Shown piece by piece: positions 34,288 to 46,895 of a DNA stretch of 64,000 bases (position 1 is the stretch's first letter; every line of letters begins with the position of its first letter). The notes below the pieces were generated by a model. The model searched no databases. It saw nothing but the letters and a program-made list of their open reading frames with translations, and had not been told where the DNA came from. The stretch is from Zizania palustris (lineage: Eukaryota; Streptophyta; Magnoliopsida; Poales; Poaceae). The position numbers were made by a program, and so were the translations under genes. Location: NCBI GenBank assembly GCA_019279435.1, contig JAAALK010000081.1:30575001-30639000 (forward strand). The letters run 5' to 3'.

Positions 34288-35354
34288 GCTAGCAGAATGT
34301 TAGGATGAATAATGCCATGAACTACCAATGAAAAGAAAGAAAGCCCCTCCTACTCGTGGATGACAAGTAGTATTTAATCATTACCTGTGTTTTAGAAGGC
34401 TCGCCTTATCGGTGCTGTAGAACAAACTTCAGATTGATGATGTAACCTATCAGAGATTTTTATCTCATCCTTCATTGTTGTAGCTATTCTGGAATAATTT
34501 ACCAGCCTAAGAGAGTTTTCTTTCTGTTTGCCTGCTAATATAATGGTTAGTGTGATGGAATTTGAGAGGTGAATGCATTTTGCAAGCTTATCCTTGTAAC
34601 TTTCTTTCTTGAAGTGTTGGCAAGATGACAAAAGCTAGGTCACGTCAATGTTAAATTCTGGTAGGCAAAATGAAAGAAAAAAATTTCATCAACACATAGA
34701 TGTTAGGGAAAATTTGCTATTCATCTGACTTGCGCAGAGTGAGGCTATAATATGGCACACCCTGTTCATGTACCAATTTGCTACAGGATACCATTAACAC
34801 TGTTTTATTCATTCCCAATATTATGAAATGCAAATAAATATGAACGTCTAATAATGTTGCCTTTGTGTGAAATAGGTAACTAGAAGTAGATTTTGGATGT
34901 AAGAACAACTAAATTGCACGTTGCTCTTAGCAGAGAACAAACTAAATGAGCAAAAATAGTGCAAGATAAAGTATGATAGGGAAACAAACTGAATTAAGAG
35001 CAAGGTAATTCAATCATGTATGAAATTTTCTCACTCCAAAATATTAGGAATGAATAAAATAGTGCTCACGGTATCATGTAATAAATTGATCCAAAAACAG
35101 GATGTGTCATAACATAGTCTAGCTCTACCCCTGTGCCATGGTAGATGCCACACTTGTGTGGTGTAGTGTAGCAAATTTTCCCTAGATATTATGCTGATCT
35201 TCTGACAGCAACTGTTCAAGTGACAACAAAAACAAAGCAAACCACATTCCTTATGCTTCAGTAATTGCAAACGCTGGGTTGAGCATGCATAAACTCTGAC
35301 TTTGGTAGCTTTGATCACAAGAATTAGATCAGCCTTTTCCTATCACACCCTCAT
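34288..35354. other. Intergenic, GIF 3' region to A49 pseudogene
   Basis: The first 300 bp probably contain the GIF 3' untranslated region. The rest is AT-rich, with no recognised gene or repeat. Confidence 0.5.
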
Positions 35355-37585
35355 TCAAATAAGGTAAGACACCATTCTGAGATGATCTACCTTCTTTGCC
35401 TTCTCCCTCGTAACTTCTTGTGGGAACTTGAGGGGGGCTGGAAGTGTCATAACACTCACTTCCATTAGAAGCACCATCTGACACAGATTTGCATAATTGC
35501 ATCCCAACTGGTCATAATATGGTTTAATTATTTGGTAGGTAATTTTCAAGTCGGCGCGTATATCTGTAGGGTCAGATCTGAAGTCATCAGCATAAAGCAT
35601 GAGTACCAGAATGTAGTTTATCAGAAGCTCATGTTTATCTGTTGACAAGGCACTAGATCCTGGCACCGTAAACATTAGCAGCAGCTTCCGATATACAACA
35701 GCCTGTAGGATCACTGGACCATGGCTAGCCTGGTTTTCCTTTCTGTGCCGCTTGGACATGGAGCTGTTCCATGCCAGGGACAGGAGATGTGTGATGTAGG
35801 ACAGTATCCAAGCAAGCTTCTCCTTACCTTCACCCTGAAGGATAATAAAACAGAAACCTACTGCATTTAGAACATATGCAATAAAAGAACCAACTCTAAA
35901 AATGCACCTTTTAGATGAGTTTAGCATGAATCAGAGCAAATATCTAAAGGGGTAAAACACCAGTATTTACCTGAAGCTCCTGTAATTTTTTAACATGATT
36001 TGACACAAAACTCCCATAGCCTTTTGAAGAAATTCTCATGATTCTAAATACCCCACAATATCCATAAGGTGTGGGCATATACTCTTAGGAATAATCTCAT
36101 CAAAAAGATATGCCTTTTCTGAAGTATCTGCTGCAGGATCGTAAGGCAGAATGTTCTGAACAATTGTTGCTTGAACGTCATTGGCATCCACATTGGTCTC
36201 AGAATTTCCAAGGTCAAGGTCCAGAAAAGCAGAAGGATCATTCCTTTGTTCATTTAACAGCTTCCACTTTTTGTCCTGCAAAGGAATATATAGCTCAAAT
36301 CAAACTCATGGCAGAATCCAAATGAGTAAGCACAAACAAGCAACAGTCTGTTACTTCGTTATGCACGTAAGACGGATAGAAAGCAAATAAATTGCAGTGA
36401 TGTATAAGCAACCCTGTAACATCATGTAAATGATTATGACCATGCCATGTGGAAAATGTAGTGGTTCATGCATCCGCAGAATAAGATTTTTTTAAAACTT
36501 TAAACCACTTGTGACTGGTGTACAAATCTTGTAAAGTGTTCCCCCTTTACTACATTAAAAAAAGGGAAAACCCTCGATGGTCAGACATGGAAAGTTAATC
36601 TACTTTAGAAGTCATAACAGCTCACAATTGTTCATCTGAAGTTCTGGATCAGCAAATCTTCTCTTCTGTAGCTATGACCTTATGTTTATCCTAACATCTT
36701 TCCCTTAAAAAACAGCACTTTCATAGAGTTTAAACAACACTACAAATGGCAGTTTTATACAGTATGTTCTCAAATATAGCAAACAGCAAGATAGTAAATA
36801 GCTGATGATCCAAACGCCTGGGTAATATCATGTATCTTCAACTCATTATCTTCTGCAGATGATCCTGCTGCGGTGCTGCCCCTATCGCCTCAGAGTGATG
36901 TGAATGCGCTGATTGCTGCACTTCACATTGTGGTTCTAGCCTCAGAATTTGTTTGCAAATACAAAAATTCAGAGCAATGTTACAAATCCTTCAAGCCTTA
37001 TGCCAACTAAAGAGAAAGGCTCATCTGGTTGAAATGCACATAACTACAATGGTAAACCCATAAGATGGTTCCTTTGCAAAAGCTCAAACTTCATAAACTA
37101 TCTCAGTATCTCATTTTGTCACATCATTGGAATTAGTAATATACTAATATCAACATAAAGGCTAGGAGTTTGACAGCTACGGTGCAACGTAAATTAAGCT
37201 AGCCTCGTTACAGGGCCACTCAATTGCACCATTACAACGGAGTGATGCCACAAGAAGAAAGATGAAAATTTTAGTATGCGTGATAAGACCCATTTCGTTC
37301 CAACCAATGACAACAATTATCAGAAAGATGGAAAATTTAGTGACATTGGATGGATTGTGCAGTGCTCACCTTGTTGGCGGCGATAGGGACGATCTTGAGG
37401 GTGCCAGAGGCCTTGTCAAGGACACCGAGCGAGTAGTCGGGAAGTAGGTCACGGCGGGGGCCGCGGAGGCGGCGCCGGCGCCGGCGCCGGTGAGGGAGGC
37501 GTCCACGGTGACATTGACAGCCTTGCGCTTCTTGGAATGCTTCTTCCTGGTGGGTGGAGGCGGCTGAGGTCTGGTGGTCCGCCAT
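35355..37585 (-). pseudogene. RNA polymerase I subunit A49-like gene, decayed
   Basis: Leftward exonic blocks resemble the plant A49/PAF53 family of Pol I subunits: about 37585-37371 (ending YSLGVLDKASGTLKI), 36970-36790 (ILRLEPQCEVQ, then KIHDITQAFGSS), 36270-35970 (WKLLNEQRNDPSAFLDLDLG, PYDPAADTSEKAYLFDEIIP, YLES), and about 35850-35355 (GEGKEKLAWILSYITHLL, YRKLLLMFTVPGSSAL, PTDIRADLKITYQIIKPYYD). Reading frame is lost in several places. The first block has family-like sequence (KKHSKKRKAVNVTVDASLTG) in a different frame from the ATG. A frame change lies within block 2 near 36870. There is an in-frame TGA at 36036-36038 with a frame change just after. Splice signals still look normal. It could be mis-called if alternative splicing bypasses these lesions, but three lesions favour a pseudogene. 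Confidence 0.75.
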
Positions 37586-37784
37586 TGGAGACGGCTCTAG
37601 GGTTTTGGAGATCGCCAAAGAGGAGGGGGAGTGCAGCTCTGAGCCCACAGCCCACTGGCAACTTCGGTCCGTTGGATGGGGATCCGACGGTTTCTGTGCG
37701 GGCGTGGCGTGAAGAGTTTAGTACCACCTCGGAAACCGAAGGTGGAGAAGTGTAGCTTATAAGCCGACGCGCTTCACGCCTGTT
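37586..37784 (+). promoter_or_regulatory. Pol III type-3 promoter of the U6 gene
   Basis: An upstream sequence element, TAGTACCACCTCGG, lies at 37,719-37,732. A TATA-like TTATAA lies about 26 bp before the U6 start. Two RGCCCR monocot-specific elements (AGCCCA) are near 37,646-37,656. USE-to-TATA spacing is typical of plant Pol III snRNA genes. The same interval is the 5' region of the leftward A49-like gene. Confidence 0.8.
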
Positions 37785-37804
37785 GTCTCTTCGGAGACAT
37801 CCGA

Positions 37805-37836
<32 letters not shown>

Positions 37837-37887
37837 GGCCCTGCGCAAGGATGACACGCACAAATCGAGAAATGGTCCAAATTTTTT
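37785..37887 (+). ncRNA. U6 spliceosomal snRNA
   Basis: Starts with the 5' stem-loop GTCTCTTCGGAGAC, then ATCCGATAAAATTGGAACGA, the ACAGAGA box, the AGC triad, GCGCAAGGATGACACGCA (internal stem-loop) and a Pol III terminator T run. Length is about 103 nt, as expected. Differences from the plant consensus as I remember it: the 5' stem carries a paired change (C to T and G to A) that keeps the pairing, and the run GGCCCC before TGCGC has one C fewer. The upstream Pol III elements are intact, so it is probably transcribed. Functional status of the one-base deletion, in the U4-pairing region, is unknown. Confidence 0.92.
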
Positions 37888-38706
37888 TGCGAATTCACGC
37901 GCCGGTCCCTGGCTTTGTAACTTTTCCTTACATATATACCCCTGAAACCTTCTCTCCACGCCCTGACCTTTTTCCTTTTATTACATACAGATCCTTGAGT
38001 CTTTACAGTTCTTTCCTCATAGTTTCCACCTCATTACAAATATGCCCCGCGCTTTTTTTTAACATCCTATATTTTTTAGTATCTTACAACCAGGTCCTTT
38101 CTTCAGCTTCCACAATCAATCTGCTGCTCCACCTTATTATTCCCCTCAGGTATAAATCTTTCAGTGCCTTTGTTAACTAACCCCTCGTGTTCTTTTACAG
38201 CTTACGGTTTATTTACTCCAGCTCCGTGATGAACACAGTTTGTTTATTCTCCATCCAAAAGTGAAATTCTGTGCTTGGGATGAACATGAACTTCCCTCCC
38301 AGGTTTTTCTTGGCTTGTTTTCAGTTGAATTGTTCGGAGTTTCTGGGTTTGTTCTTTCATTAACTATCAATTGACAGCATTAAAATGTTTCCAGAATATA
38401 ATTTATTTATTTATTGTGAAAAAAATGGCTGCTTTTTCACTGGATCAGGGATGCATATATTATGAGATTTAAAAGGAAACACATTTCTTACCAGAAACAT
38501 GAAAGCAACCATCTATCTACATATGCACATTTCTTACCAGTGTAACACATTACTTTATTAGTCAATCTACATAATGAAAATCTCGCATTTTATTCAATGG
38601 ATAGTGGGTACATTAAATTTTCACCAGCATCCATCAAACAATGTTCTCTCATAGACATGGTATACACCAGTCAGCTATAAGCATCCAGGTACATCAGCCA
38701 AAAATT
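37888..38706. other. Intergenic, U6 to DUF829 gene
   Basis: No recognised gene. The U6 T-run terminator lies at the left edge. The right portion is probably the DUF829 3' untranslated region. Confidence 0.5.
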
Positions 38707-41559
38707 TCACAATCTTGATCGTCGTATGCATTTTATCGGATTGAAGGTGCCATGCTGACGAGCAATTGAATTCATATGCTTCCCATTTAATGATGATGCA
38801 GAGGGCTTGAAGTCCCAGCCTTCTACGTTCTTTGGGACGCATGCATCATAAAGGATCTGCCCCAACACTCCATGGGGGTTGATGCTTTCCACAGTGGGCA
38901 TGTTGAACAGCTCAGGTTTTGGTTCTTCGTTGCTGCTTTCATGATACTCCATTGAGCTCGGTAAGAAGAAGTGATCGGTTGGATCAGTTGGTACTCTTCC
39001 GATACTGTTGTTTGAATTCGCAGCAGCTTTATGCAGGTTGGAGACCGATTCAGGCATGTCATTATGCTCACTCGCTCCTATATCATAGCTGTTAAGTTGT
39101 CTCCTGCTCATGTAAAGCATTGAAGCCTTTGTGAGTAGCTCAGTTACTGCAGCTCGGTATTCCTCAGGGTGACGCTTGTAATGACCTGCACGACAAAATG
39201 ATGACGAAATAGAGATAAGGCTATAACACAGAATATTGTACAGTCATAGGGCAAAGTAAAGATAAAACCACGAGAATGATGCTCAATTGCTCATCCCTGT
39301 AAAGAAGGCTTCTCATATGGAACTTCTGAGCAGTGCAACTAATTATGCCTTAGGAATTAGGATAGCAGAAAATTAAATGAGTTGACGATAGTTTATCAAC
39401 AAGTCCTCTTCTTATCTCTTAACTGGAAGAACACCTCAACTAAGCCTACAGTAATCCACGAGTTGTGGGCGGATAAGTCTGGTCCACAAATCCATCCACG
39501 ACTTGTTTCATTAAACAAATTCAATACTAGATTTTCGACAGTTTAGATGACCAGGCCAGGCAATTAATTTTTAACATTTTTTCTGAACTTTGTCTGGAGT
39601 AATATATCAGTAAACAAGCAATTACTGGGGAAATGTTAAAAGAGATCAGAATTTGTCAAACTTCACATCATCCTATTTTAGGGCAATCCAATCACTGAAA
39701 GAAGGTGCTGATTGATACATAACAAGGAATAAGAGCGCACCTACATGAGGAGAATTTTGCCATTTAACTAGGTTAACATCACCACCCAGCTCAAGCAAAC
39801 GCCGGCCAAATTTTTGAATGATTGAACATGGAACAAGCTCATCATCTTCTGAACAGAATATGAGTATTGGCCCAACATGCTGAAAGTACAATGGACTGAT
39901 GTTACAGATATCCAGAAATATTTTCATCGGTAACCAGGTTAAAAATCCTTGTGGTGAACAGGGTGACATACCACTGAAGAGTATAATGTTTCCCAATACT
40001 CAGCACGTTGCGCTTCAAATTTGCCAATGAAAAGTGTGTCTATACCTGAGGCAATGCCTCTAGTCATCCATGATAAGATACGAGGAGGTTGAGACATCTT
40101 CAGGACACTTGGGTGAAGGAGAAAGCGGGTTCCTAAATCACTAACAAAATCTACAGGACTTGAGTCATACATTTGCCCGCAAAGACAGTCTCTTACAAGT
40201 TGATACTCATCCTGTAGCGAGAAGAAAATATATGAAGCTTTCTCCAACATGGATCAATTTTTGCCTACATTATTTTATTTTTTTTGGTGAATATAGGTGT
40301 AGGCAAAATTATCATGAGCAAAGTGTGTATAGAAATGGAGAAGAGATAAAACCCTACCAGACTCAGTTGGCCTTCACATCTTCTTTCTATCAGCTGGCAT
40401 TGGAAACAGAAAACCCTATCTTAGAGATCAAGGCAACATGAGATAACCCCTTGAGCGAAAGGGATATGGGGTTCCATTACCTGAAGAACTTTGTATGTGC
40501 AACCTTTTGGGCCTCCTGAGAATGAGGCGAACACGACTGGTACTGGTCTAACCTTCAGTTCCTGGATACCAAAGACTGATTCAGCAACAAGAAAAAACTG
40601 CAACAGTAGGAGTATGCATGGCTAATCGATGTAAAAATGAACTAAGGAAAGTTGAAAAAGTATTGTAGGAATGTGCATTGCCTAAACAATTTTACCTAAG
40701 GACTGACCTTAACTAGCTCCCGAATCACCCTATCGGCAAGCATGGCAGCCTTATCGGGGAAAAACCTGCACAAACCAGAAAATGAAGTTGTACAATCAAT
40801 TCATTCATATGAATACTGGTTTGTCTGAAATTACCCACAGTTATCTCCCCAGCTTTATCAGTTATCTACTCTGCTTCTATAGGATTCTTGAACAGAATCA
40901 GACAGAACTAACTGTCACATGAAGATGCAAAGCATGCATAAACCAAGTTTGGTTTGCATCTATTGGCTATTGCAAATATCTGGAACCGAACAAAACACAA
41001 TATCTTGTGGAATTAATCTGAATTATCCAATTGAGCAAACATCCTGTAAATCAAAGCTCAATCTCCAAGTGGCAATTAATCTGAATTATCCAATTGATCA
41101 AACATCCTGTAAATTAAAGCTCAATCTCCAAATGGCCCCTGGTGCCAATCTAAGTTTCCCGAGTAAAAACATAGTCTTTTCCGTGCACGCCTGTATCATG
41201 TCAGATCATTCTCCCCCTACTACGAAGAATAATCCCGAGGGAAATACCGTCTAGACCCACCCCAAGAACCGTGAACACAATCAGGAAACACCACTAAAGA
41301 TCACGCCTTTATACAATTCACCGCCATGCGAAGAAGCAGGAAGGGGGACTGGAGGAGAGACGTACAGGGTGAGGAACTCGGAGTGGCAGACGAGGCACGC
41401 CCACCCGAGCGCCGCGTACAGCTCGACGAACGCCCTCACTTGCCTCTCCTGGCTCGACAGCCACGCGAACATCACCACCACGCCGCCCACCTCTCCTCCT
41501 GCTCCGGCTCCGGCGGCGGCGCTCGGCCGCCCGCCGCCCCAGTAGTGGCGCCCCCACAT
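38707..41559 (-). CDS. DUF829 / TMEM53-like protein (alpha/beta-hydrolase-fold family)
   Basis: Exons 41559-41366, 40765-40708, 40597-40481, 40211-39972, 39879-39741 and 39185-38707 sum to 409 codons (408 residues) with no stop. Order: Gly/Ala-rich N terminus MWGRHYWGGGR; VVVMFAWLSSQERQVRAFVE and ALGWACLVCHSEFLTLFFP; VVFASFSGGPKGCTYKVLQ, the nucleophile-elbow-like segment; a middle region with PPRILSWMTRGIASGID; HVGPILIFCSEDDELVP with a candidate acid residue; and SPHVGHYKRHPEEYRAAVTE with a candidate His. The C-terminal 130 residues are divergent and Ser/Asn-rich. The family is widespread in plants and its biochemical role is unknown. The hydrolase-fold resemblance is inferred from motif order. 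Confidence 0.88.
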
Positions 41560-41789
41560 GCCGCGAGAATCCGGAGGAGTCTAGAAGCTTCTCTACTCGG
41601 CTACTCCCCTCTCCGCCGCGTCTCCTCTCGTCCTGAATCGGGGGGAAGGAAGAAGACGGCCGTGCGGTCCAGGCGCGCGTGTGGTTTGTTAGCTGGGGGT
41701 ATCTTTCTGGGGACGTGTGGCGGTTAAAAAGGGCCGTGGCGATGTTGGACTGTGTAGAGAAGTAAACGCTACGGGGCACCAAGGAATTC

Positions 41790-42330
41790 ACCATGAAGTA
41801 CCCACCATGTTTGAGGTATCGTTAGAAAAAATCTCTCCATCGGATAACCCATATATACATACGAGTACTATTTCTCTCCTAAACTGATACCTATATAGAT
41901 AAAATATACCTATCGGATATACATACCCATTAATAAGCATCATACACAAAACATGCTAACAAATAACAATTATGTATCTATCCTCACAAAAAAGTGTTTC
42001 ACCTAATTATTAGATCAATCACTCATTCAGTCAAAAGATCAAAATTACATATATAAATAAACTCCTAAACATAATACATCAACGATTAACCTACAACAAT
42101 AGCATCAATAATTTAAACTCCAAAAAATATAGCATATTGGGTGATGGATACACATCGGGTAACGGGTATGAATATTAGAAAATCATACTCATACTCACGT
42201 ACCCGTTGGGTACTATTTTTTTCTCGTTAATGAGTGAGTGAACAATTTTACACGTATATCTACCCTAATAAGGTAAAAACCTATTGGGTTTGGGGTTTTA
42301 GGTACCCATTATCGTCTTTACTCACGGCGA
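41790..42330. repeat. AT-rich dispersed repeat with TACCC/GGGTA motifs
   Basis: Starts with AAGTACCCACCATG and ends with TTTAGGTACCCATTATCG. Internal GGGTAACGGGTATG and TACCCGTTGGGTAC motifs resemble those at 30,636-31,095. Boundaries are uncertain and there is no coding capacity. Confidence 0.4.
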
Positions 42331-42744
42331 ACCCACATGGTCCTTACAAAATTTATTAATGGATAAAGGATTTTCTCAATCACATAAAATGTATTTTCAA
42401 CTGTTGGAAAAAAATGCATTTTCTGAATCACATAAAACATTCAATTCCGAGCGAATGAAAGGTTACAATTATCTGTTGTCACGTATCTACTTTAATTATA
42501 TTACCGCTCGCTCATACGTAGTAAAAAAATTACTACGTTAAAACTGTATTGTGTTTCGTATGAACTTCTAATTGTACATAATTATATTTAAAATGTTTCG
42601 TGTCATACCATAACACAATATCGATTGTCGTTAAAAGTCGAATCTATGACTTACTTGCTATTCTCTTTTGGATATTAATCATTTGCGTATATATGTTGGA
42701 AGTTTTGAGAATTTTGGTTAAGTTAATAACTAAACCCGTTAAAA

Positions 42745-43217
42745 TACTATCGGAAACAGATTGTTTGCCGAGTGTTCGAGGGTTTGCTGAGTGCGTGTGG
42801 TAAATAAATATTTGCCGAGTATTCTCTAAAATAGTGGCGGCTCCAGAATTTTTTTCATGAGTGTTCCTACTCTATAATTCAAAATTACATAAGCTCCTAA
42901 ACTTAAAATATAATACAATTTTTTGTAAAAATATGCCATAAATAAAAAATTTGTATCTCGTAACTTTATAAATCTATTAAAATCAATATTTATATAGGCT
43001 AATTTCTAATAGAAGGTCTAATGGGCCAGATTCTAGGGTGGTCTAGGGCCACCTGGACCACCCCTTGGAACCGCCGCCACTGCTCTAAAATACACTCGGC
43101 AAAATGTTTACACTCGGCAAAATTGTATGTTTGCTGAGTACCACATAGAAGGTACTCGACAAACACTTTGAAAAACCCAGCGCCCCCGGAAATCCTATCA
43201 CCCTTATTCCCGTAGTG
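42745..43217. mobile_element. CACTA-like MITE carrying a nested MITE
   Basis: The ends read TACTATCGGAAACAG at left and CCGTAGTG at right (CACTACGGG on the other strand). Inside are inverted sets of TTTGCCGAGTG motifs. Both sides are flanked by AAA, which suits the 3-bp duplication of CACTA elements. The middle is interrupted by the insertion at 42,834-43,082. Confidence 0.7.
42834..43082. mobile_element. Nested MITE with a 10-bp target duplication
   Basis: The terminal inverted repeats begin GTGGCGG(C/G) and CAGTGGCGG. The insert is flanked by CTCTAAAATA at 42,824-42,833 and 43,083-43,092. The 9-10-bp duplication suggests a Mutator-like origin. About 249 bp, non-coding. Confidence 0.8.
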
Positions 43218-43700
43218 AAACATGATCTGCTAGCTAGCTCCAACGTGTGCGCAGATCTTGGCGTAAAAGAATGGTGAAGGAGAGCTGACGTGGCGTTGAT
43301 TAGTATTAGTTTAGACCAACAACAAAATTATTAACGATCGAGTCGCGCGCGTGCAAACAAATACAATCTACTTCCTTGTTGATTAAAGTTGTAATGGAAT
43401 GATATATCTAATCATCACATGCATTACGTGGCGTTGTAGACTAATCCCAGACAGATTTGAGATAGAACATCCACGTACGGCAGCATAGTGTACGTAGGAG
43501 TGACACATGAACTTTATCATCAACTTGGACCTAGCTAGCTAACGACGTCACGCGTGATCGAATGGGTCGTAGGTGAAATATTCTAACCAAAATTTGTATA
43601 ACTAGTTAATATTACCACTAGCTAGGGGTGTAATTAATCGGATCGTACATATTCAAACCGAGATATGCAATTAGAGTTTAGTAATTAGTTTGGCTGTTTA

Positions 43701-43936
43701 GGGGGTGTTTGGTTTAGGTTTGCTAAAGTTTAGGGACTAAACTTTAGTCCCTAAACTTTAGCCCTTTAGTCCCCAAAACATTGCTAAAAGAGACTAAAAG
43801 TACTACTTACCTCACATTCATCACTCTCCTTTAATCCTTTAGTTCTTAGAACCAAACAACAAGGGACTAAAGTTTAGTCCTATAAAAAATAAGGAATTAA
43901 AGTTTAGTTTCGTCCCTAAAAGAACTAAACAGGCTC
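43701..43936. mobile_element. Tourist-like (PIF/Harbinger) MITE
   Basis: The ends GGGGGTGTTTGGTTT and GAGCCTGTTTAGTTC (reverse strand) frame an internal inverted-repeat structure rich in AAAGTTTAGGGACTAAA-type units. It is flanked by TTA on both sides (43,698-43,700 and 43,937-43,939). Length 236 bp. Confidence 0.75.
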
Positions 43937-44701
43937 TTAGATAAACTAAAACTTAAAATTAACTACTAACAATTAATTCATGGATCTAAACAGAACCTAA
44001 ACAATGCACATGTCAATATAATAATACAGTGCCATGCACATCTATGTCGAAAAGCTGCATGATGCAAACGTCCTGGACAAAACGGCCTCATATCGATGCT
44101 TGCTGCCGATCATATCTACATACTCCCTTTCATAATACAGTGATTTAAAGCTCGAACGTGACATATGCTTAAAATAATTAATTAAAAAAATAGGCTAACC
44201 GGCTTGATTATAGAAAGTGATCTGCATGTGTGTCCGAAAGTTTGTTCGTTATTTTCTTTTTTCTGGTGAATGCAACATGTAATCAGCTAGAAAGTAATTA
44301 ATTATTGCATTTACGTGGACCTACACACATTAAAAGAATGTTACGTGACATATTACCTCCGTGAGGTAAAAGATCACCGCTATTAAATTTAAGCCGTTAG
44401 ATCATATAGATTGGACAGCCCATTAATTTGGGCACCATTAAATTCTCCTAATATATTATAGAACGGAACCTATGTACTCGTCATATCTACCTTGGAAATT
44501 ATAATTTATAGAAGCCTTTAAGAATCAAGATTAGTGCATGCTGAGACGGCAATCGTCAGCTTTTTCTGGTCTTGTGGGATTCGTTTAGCAATGTGCAATC
44601 AACGGTTAGTACAAATTAGAAACTATGTCGATGCGATTGTTTTTTTATTTATCATTATCGAGATTTTAATCAATTTCCTATTAAAAATTACATGCTGCGA
44701 C

Positions 44702-44778
44702 AAAACTAGGATTCCCTAAGGAGTTACCACCGGATATGAGATATCATAGGGAGTTACCACCGGATATAAGATATCAGA
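44702..44778. repeat. Two-copy 30-35-bp tandem repeat
   Basis: GGAGTTACCACCGGATAT plus AGATATCA occurs twice in tandem with one substitution. The adjoining 44,820-45,110 stretch is GC-rich; its long open frames look like compositional artefacts. Confidence 0.75.
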
Positions 44779-45970
44779 GGTGTGAAATAAAATATTACTG
44801 TTAATTTTACAAGGGCGTGATTACAAAAAAATTGAACATGCCATCTCCACCACCCGCCGCCGGCGACCCATCGTCGCTCCGCCCCGCCGGACGTGTCGAT
44901 CGCCCCGTAGCCCTGTCGCCCTCGCTCGCTCCTCACGGTTCGTGAATCCCTCCACCCCTTCGTCTCGCGAGTCCCACTGTCGTCGCCCGCGTCGCCCACA
45001 GCGTGTCGCCACACGCACCGCTGCCGCCCCGCCGCCCACAGCCGCGCCGGCGACTTGCCGCCCACCGGCCCGGCCGAGCCTCTGCCCATTAATCTCAATG
45101 CGCAAAATTACAAAAATACCCTTTCAGTTCAAAGGGTACCATTGTATTTTCACCGGTACTAGGAGGTACCGCATTAGTCACAACCGTTAGATGATCGAAT
45201 ATAAGATTTTGTACCTCTCTTCCTTCTTCCTTCGTGAGGGTAAAATTCCTAAAACTTGAAAGCAATTAAGCTAGCTAATAAGCTACACGCACAACGATTA
45301 TTCGTTGTGTCGTTTATGGTAATTAACCTCGAGAAGCACTAACTAACAAAGAGCTAATGTTGCAACTAATATAATTGTACCTTAAGAAATATCAAGCTAA
45401 GTTCTAGTTCATTAGCGTAACGTATTATATTCTCGAGTGTGTTTGCGTGTACGTGCGTCTTGCGTGTAATCGAAAAAAATTGGAGCTTGAAAAAACATTG
45501 TAATTCTTTGAGATGAAAGCTAGTGAATCTCGATTTTTTCCCAAACTTTTGAAATCTTGCTCTCCTTCTTCAAAGAAAGGATAAAAACAATACTAATGGA
45601 ATTTTTCTGGACTTCTTGGGCTGAAAATATGATCATATCATATGCATGAAGACAATGTGTAGGATATTTAACAGGCCGAGGTTTTGACAGATCTGCTCTC
45701 CACTGTGTTTAGGGTTCCTAGTCCGGCCCATCAGTAGTTTCTTCAGCTTAATTCGACTGTTTTTTATATTTTCTCTTGGTTTAATTTATTTGTAATTTTC
45801 CATTTTACTGTTCTTACTTGAGTGTACTATACCATGCTATTTTGTATTCAAATATTGGACGACTACACGTTTGAAATTCGTTGAAATAACATAAAATATA
45901 GGACTACTGTTGCATGATGGTTGATAGGGAAGATGATTTTAGGTTAATATTGTCCGCAAACTTATTAAAA

Positions 45971-46312
45971 GAGTGTTTGGATAAGGGGCTAAATTTTAGC
46001 CCGTGTCACATCGTATGTTTAGACATTAATTTGAAGGACTAACCGTGATCTAATTATAAAAATAATTGCAGAATCGGAGAATAATTCACGAGATGAATTT
46101 ATTAAGCCTAATTAATCCATAATTTAGCAAATGTTTACTGTAACATCACATTGTCAAATCATGACGTAATTAGGCTCATTAGATTCGTCTCGCGAATAAT
46201 CCCCTGATTATGAATGAGTTTTATAAATAATCTATATTTAATACTCTAAAACAGTATCTAAATATTTAACTTGACGGGGGCTAAAATTTTAGCCCCCAAT
46301 CCAAACACTGCC
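45971..46312. mobile_element. MITE with TTTGGAT...GGGGCTAAA ends
   Basis: The terminal inverted repeats are GAGTGTTTGGATAAGGGGCT at left and, on the reverse strand, GGCAGTGTTTGGATTGGGGG at right, each followed by a TAAAATTTTAGCCC palindrome. The interior is non-coding. 342 bp. Confidence 0.8.
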
Positions 46313-46895
46313 TAAATAATGGTCACTATCGAGTATCATTATCGGCGCTAAATCAGATAAAGATATTTAGACCGATCCGTAAATAATTTCTGTAATGAAC
46401 CTAACATAGAATCTAAAAAAAATGTGGAATGAAAAATTCTTGGATCGGAAGTTCCAGTTGGGACAGAAAGTTCTAACTCACTGAAGTTTTACAGAATTTC
46501 AGCTGACCGGAAGTTCCGATTGACTCTAAAAATCAATAAAAATAAAATTTGTCTCCTGAACAAAGTAAATAAACGGAAATGTGCTTGTATATTACCAACC
46601 CTCTCGTGTTTCCAATCAGACCCTTTGTTGAGATTTTCACACACAAAGAAACTCATCATGATCATGGCGCCAAAAAAGAGATTTGTGCAGTGCTTCTGGT
46701 TGGCTAAACAATGTGAAAGATAATTTGCAACCCTTTTAATTCACTGAATCAGTGATGATACATCTCTATTCTTTCCTTGTCACACTTTTAAACAGAAAGA
46801 GAAGTGCTTTGAGATTTGTCTAGAAAGGATCACATCAAAGATAGATAGATGCCCAGCAGCCAAAGCATCCCTCACACACTGTCCAATAATACTAA

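Noticed and set aside
44754..45105. Open frames of 82-114 residues in the GC-rich block
   Set aside because: Open on both strands due to composition; no recognisable domain and no splice-site support.
44340..45245. A single transposon bounded by TTACCTCCGTGAGG and CCTTCGTGAGGG
   Set aside because: The CCGTTAGAT motifs at both ends are in the same orientation and the ends do not form inverted repeats, so boundaries are unsupported.
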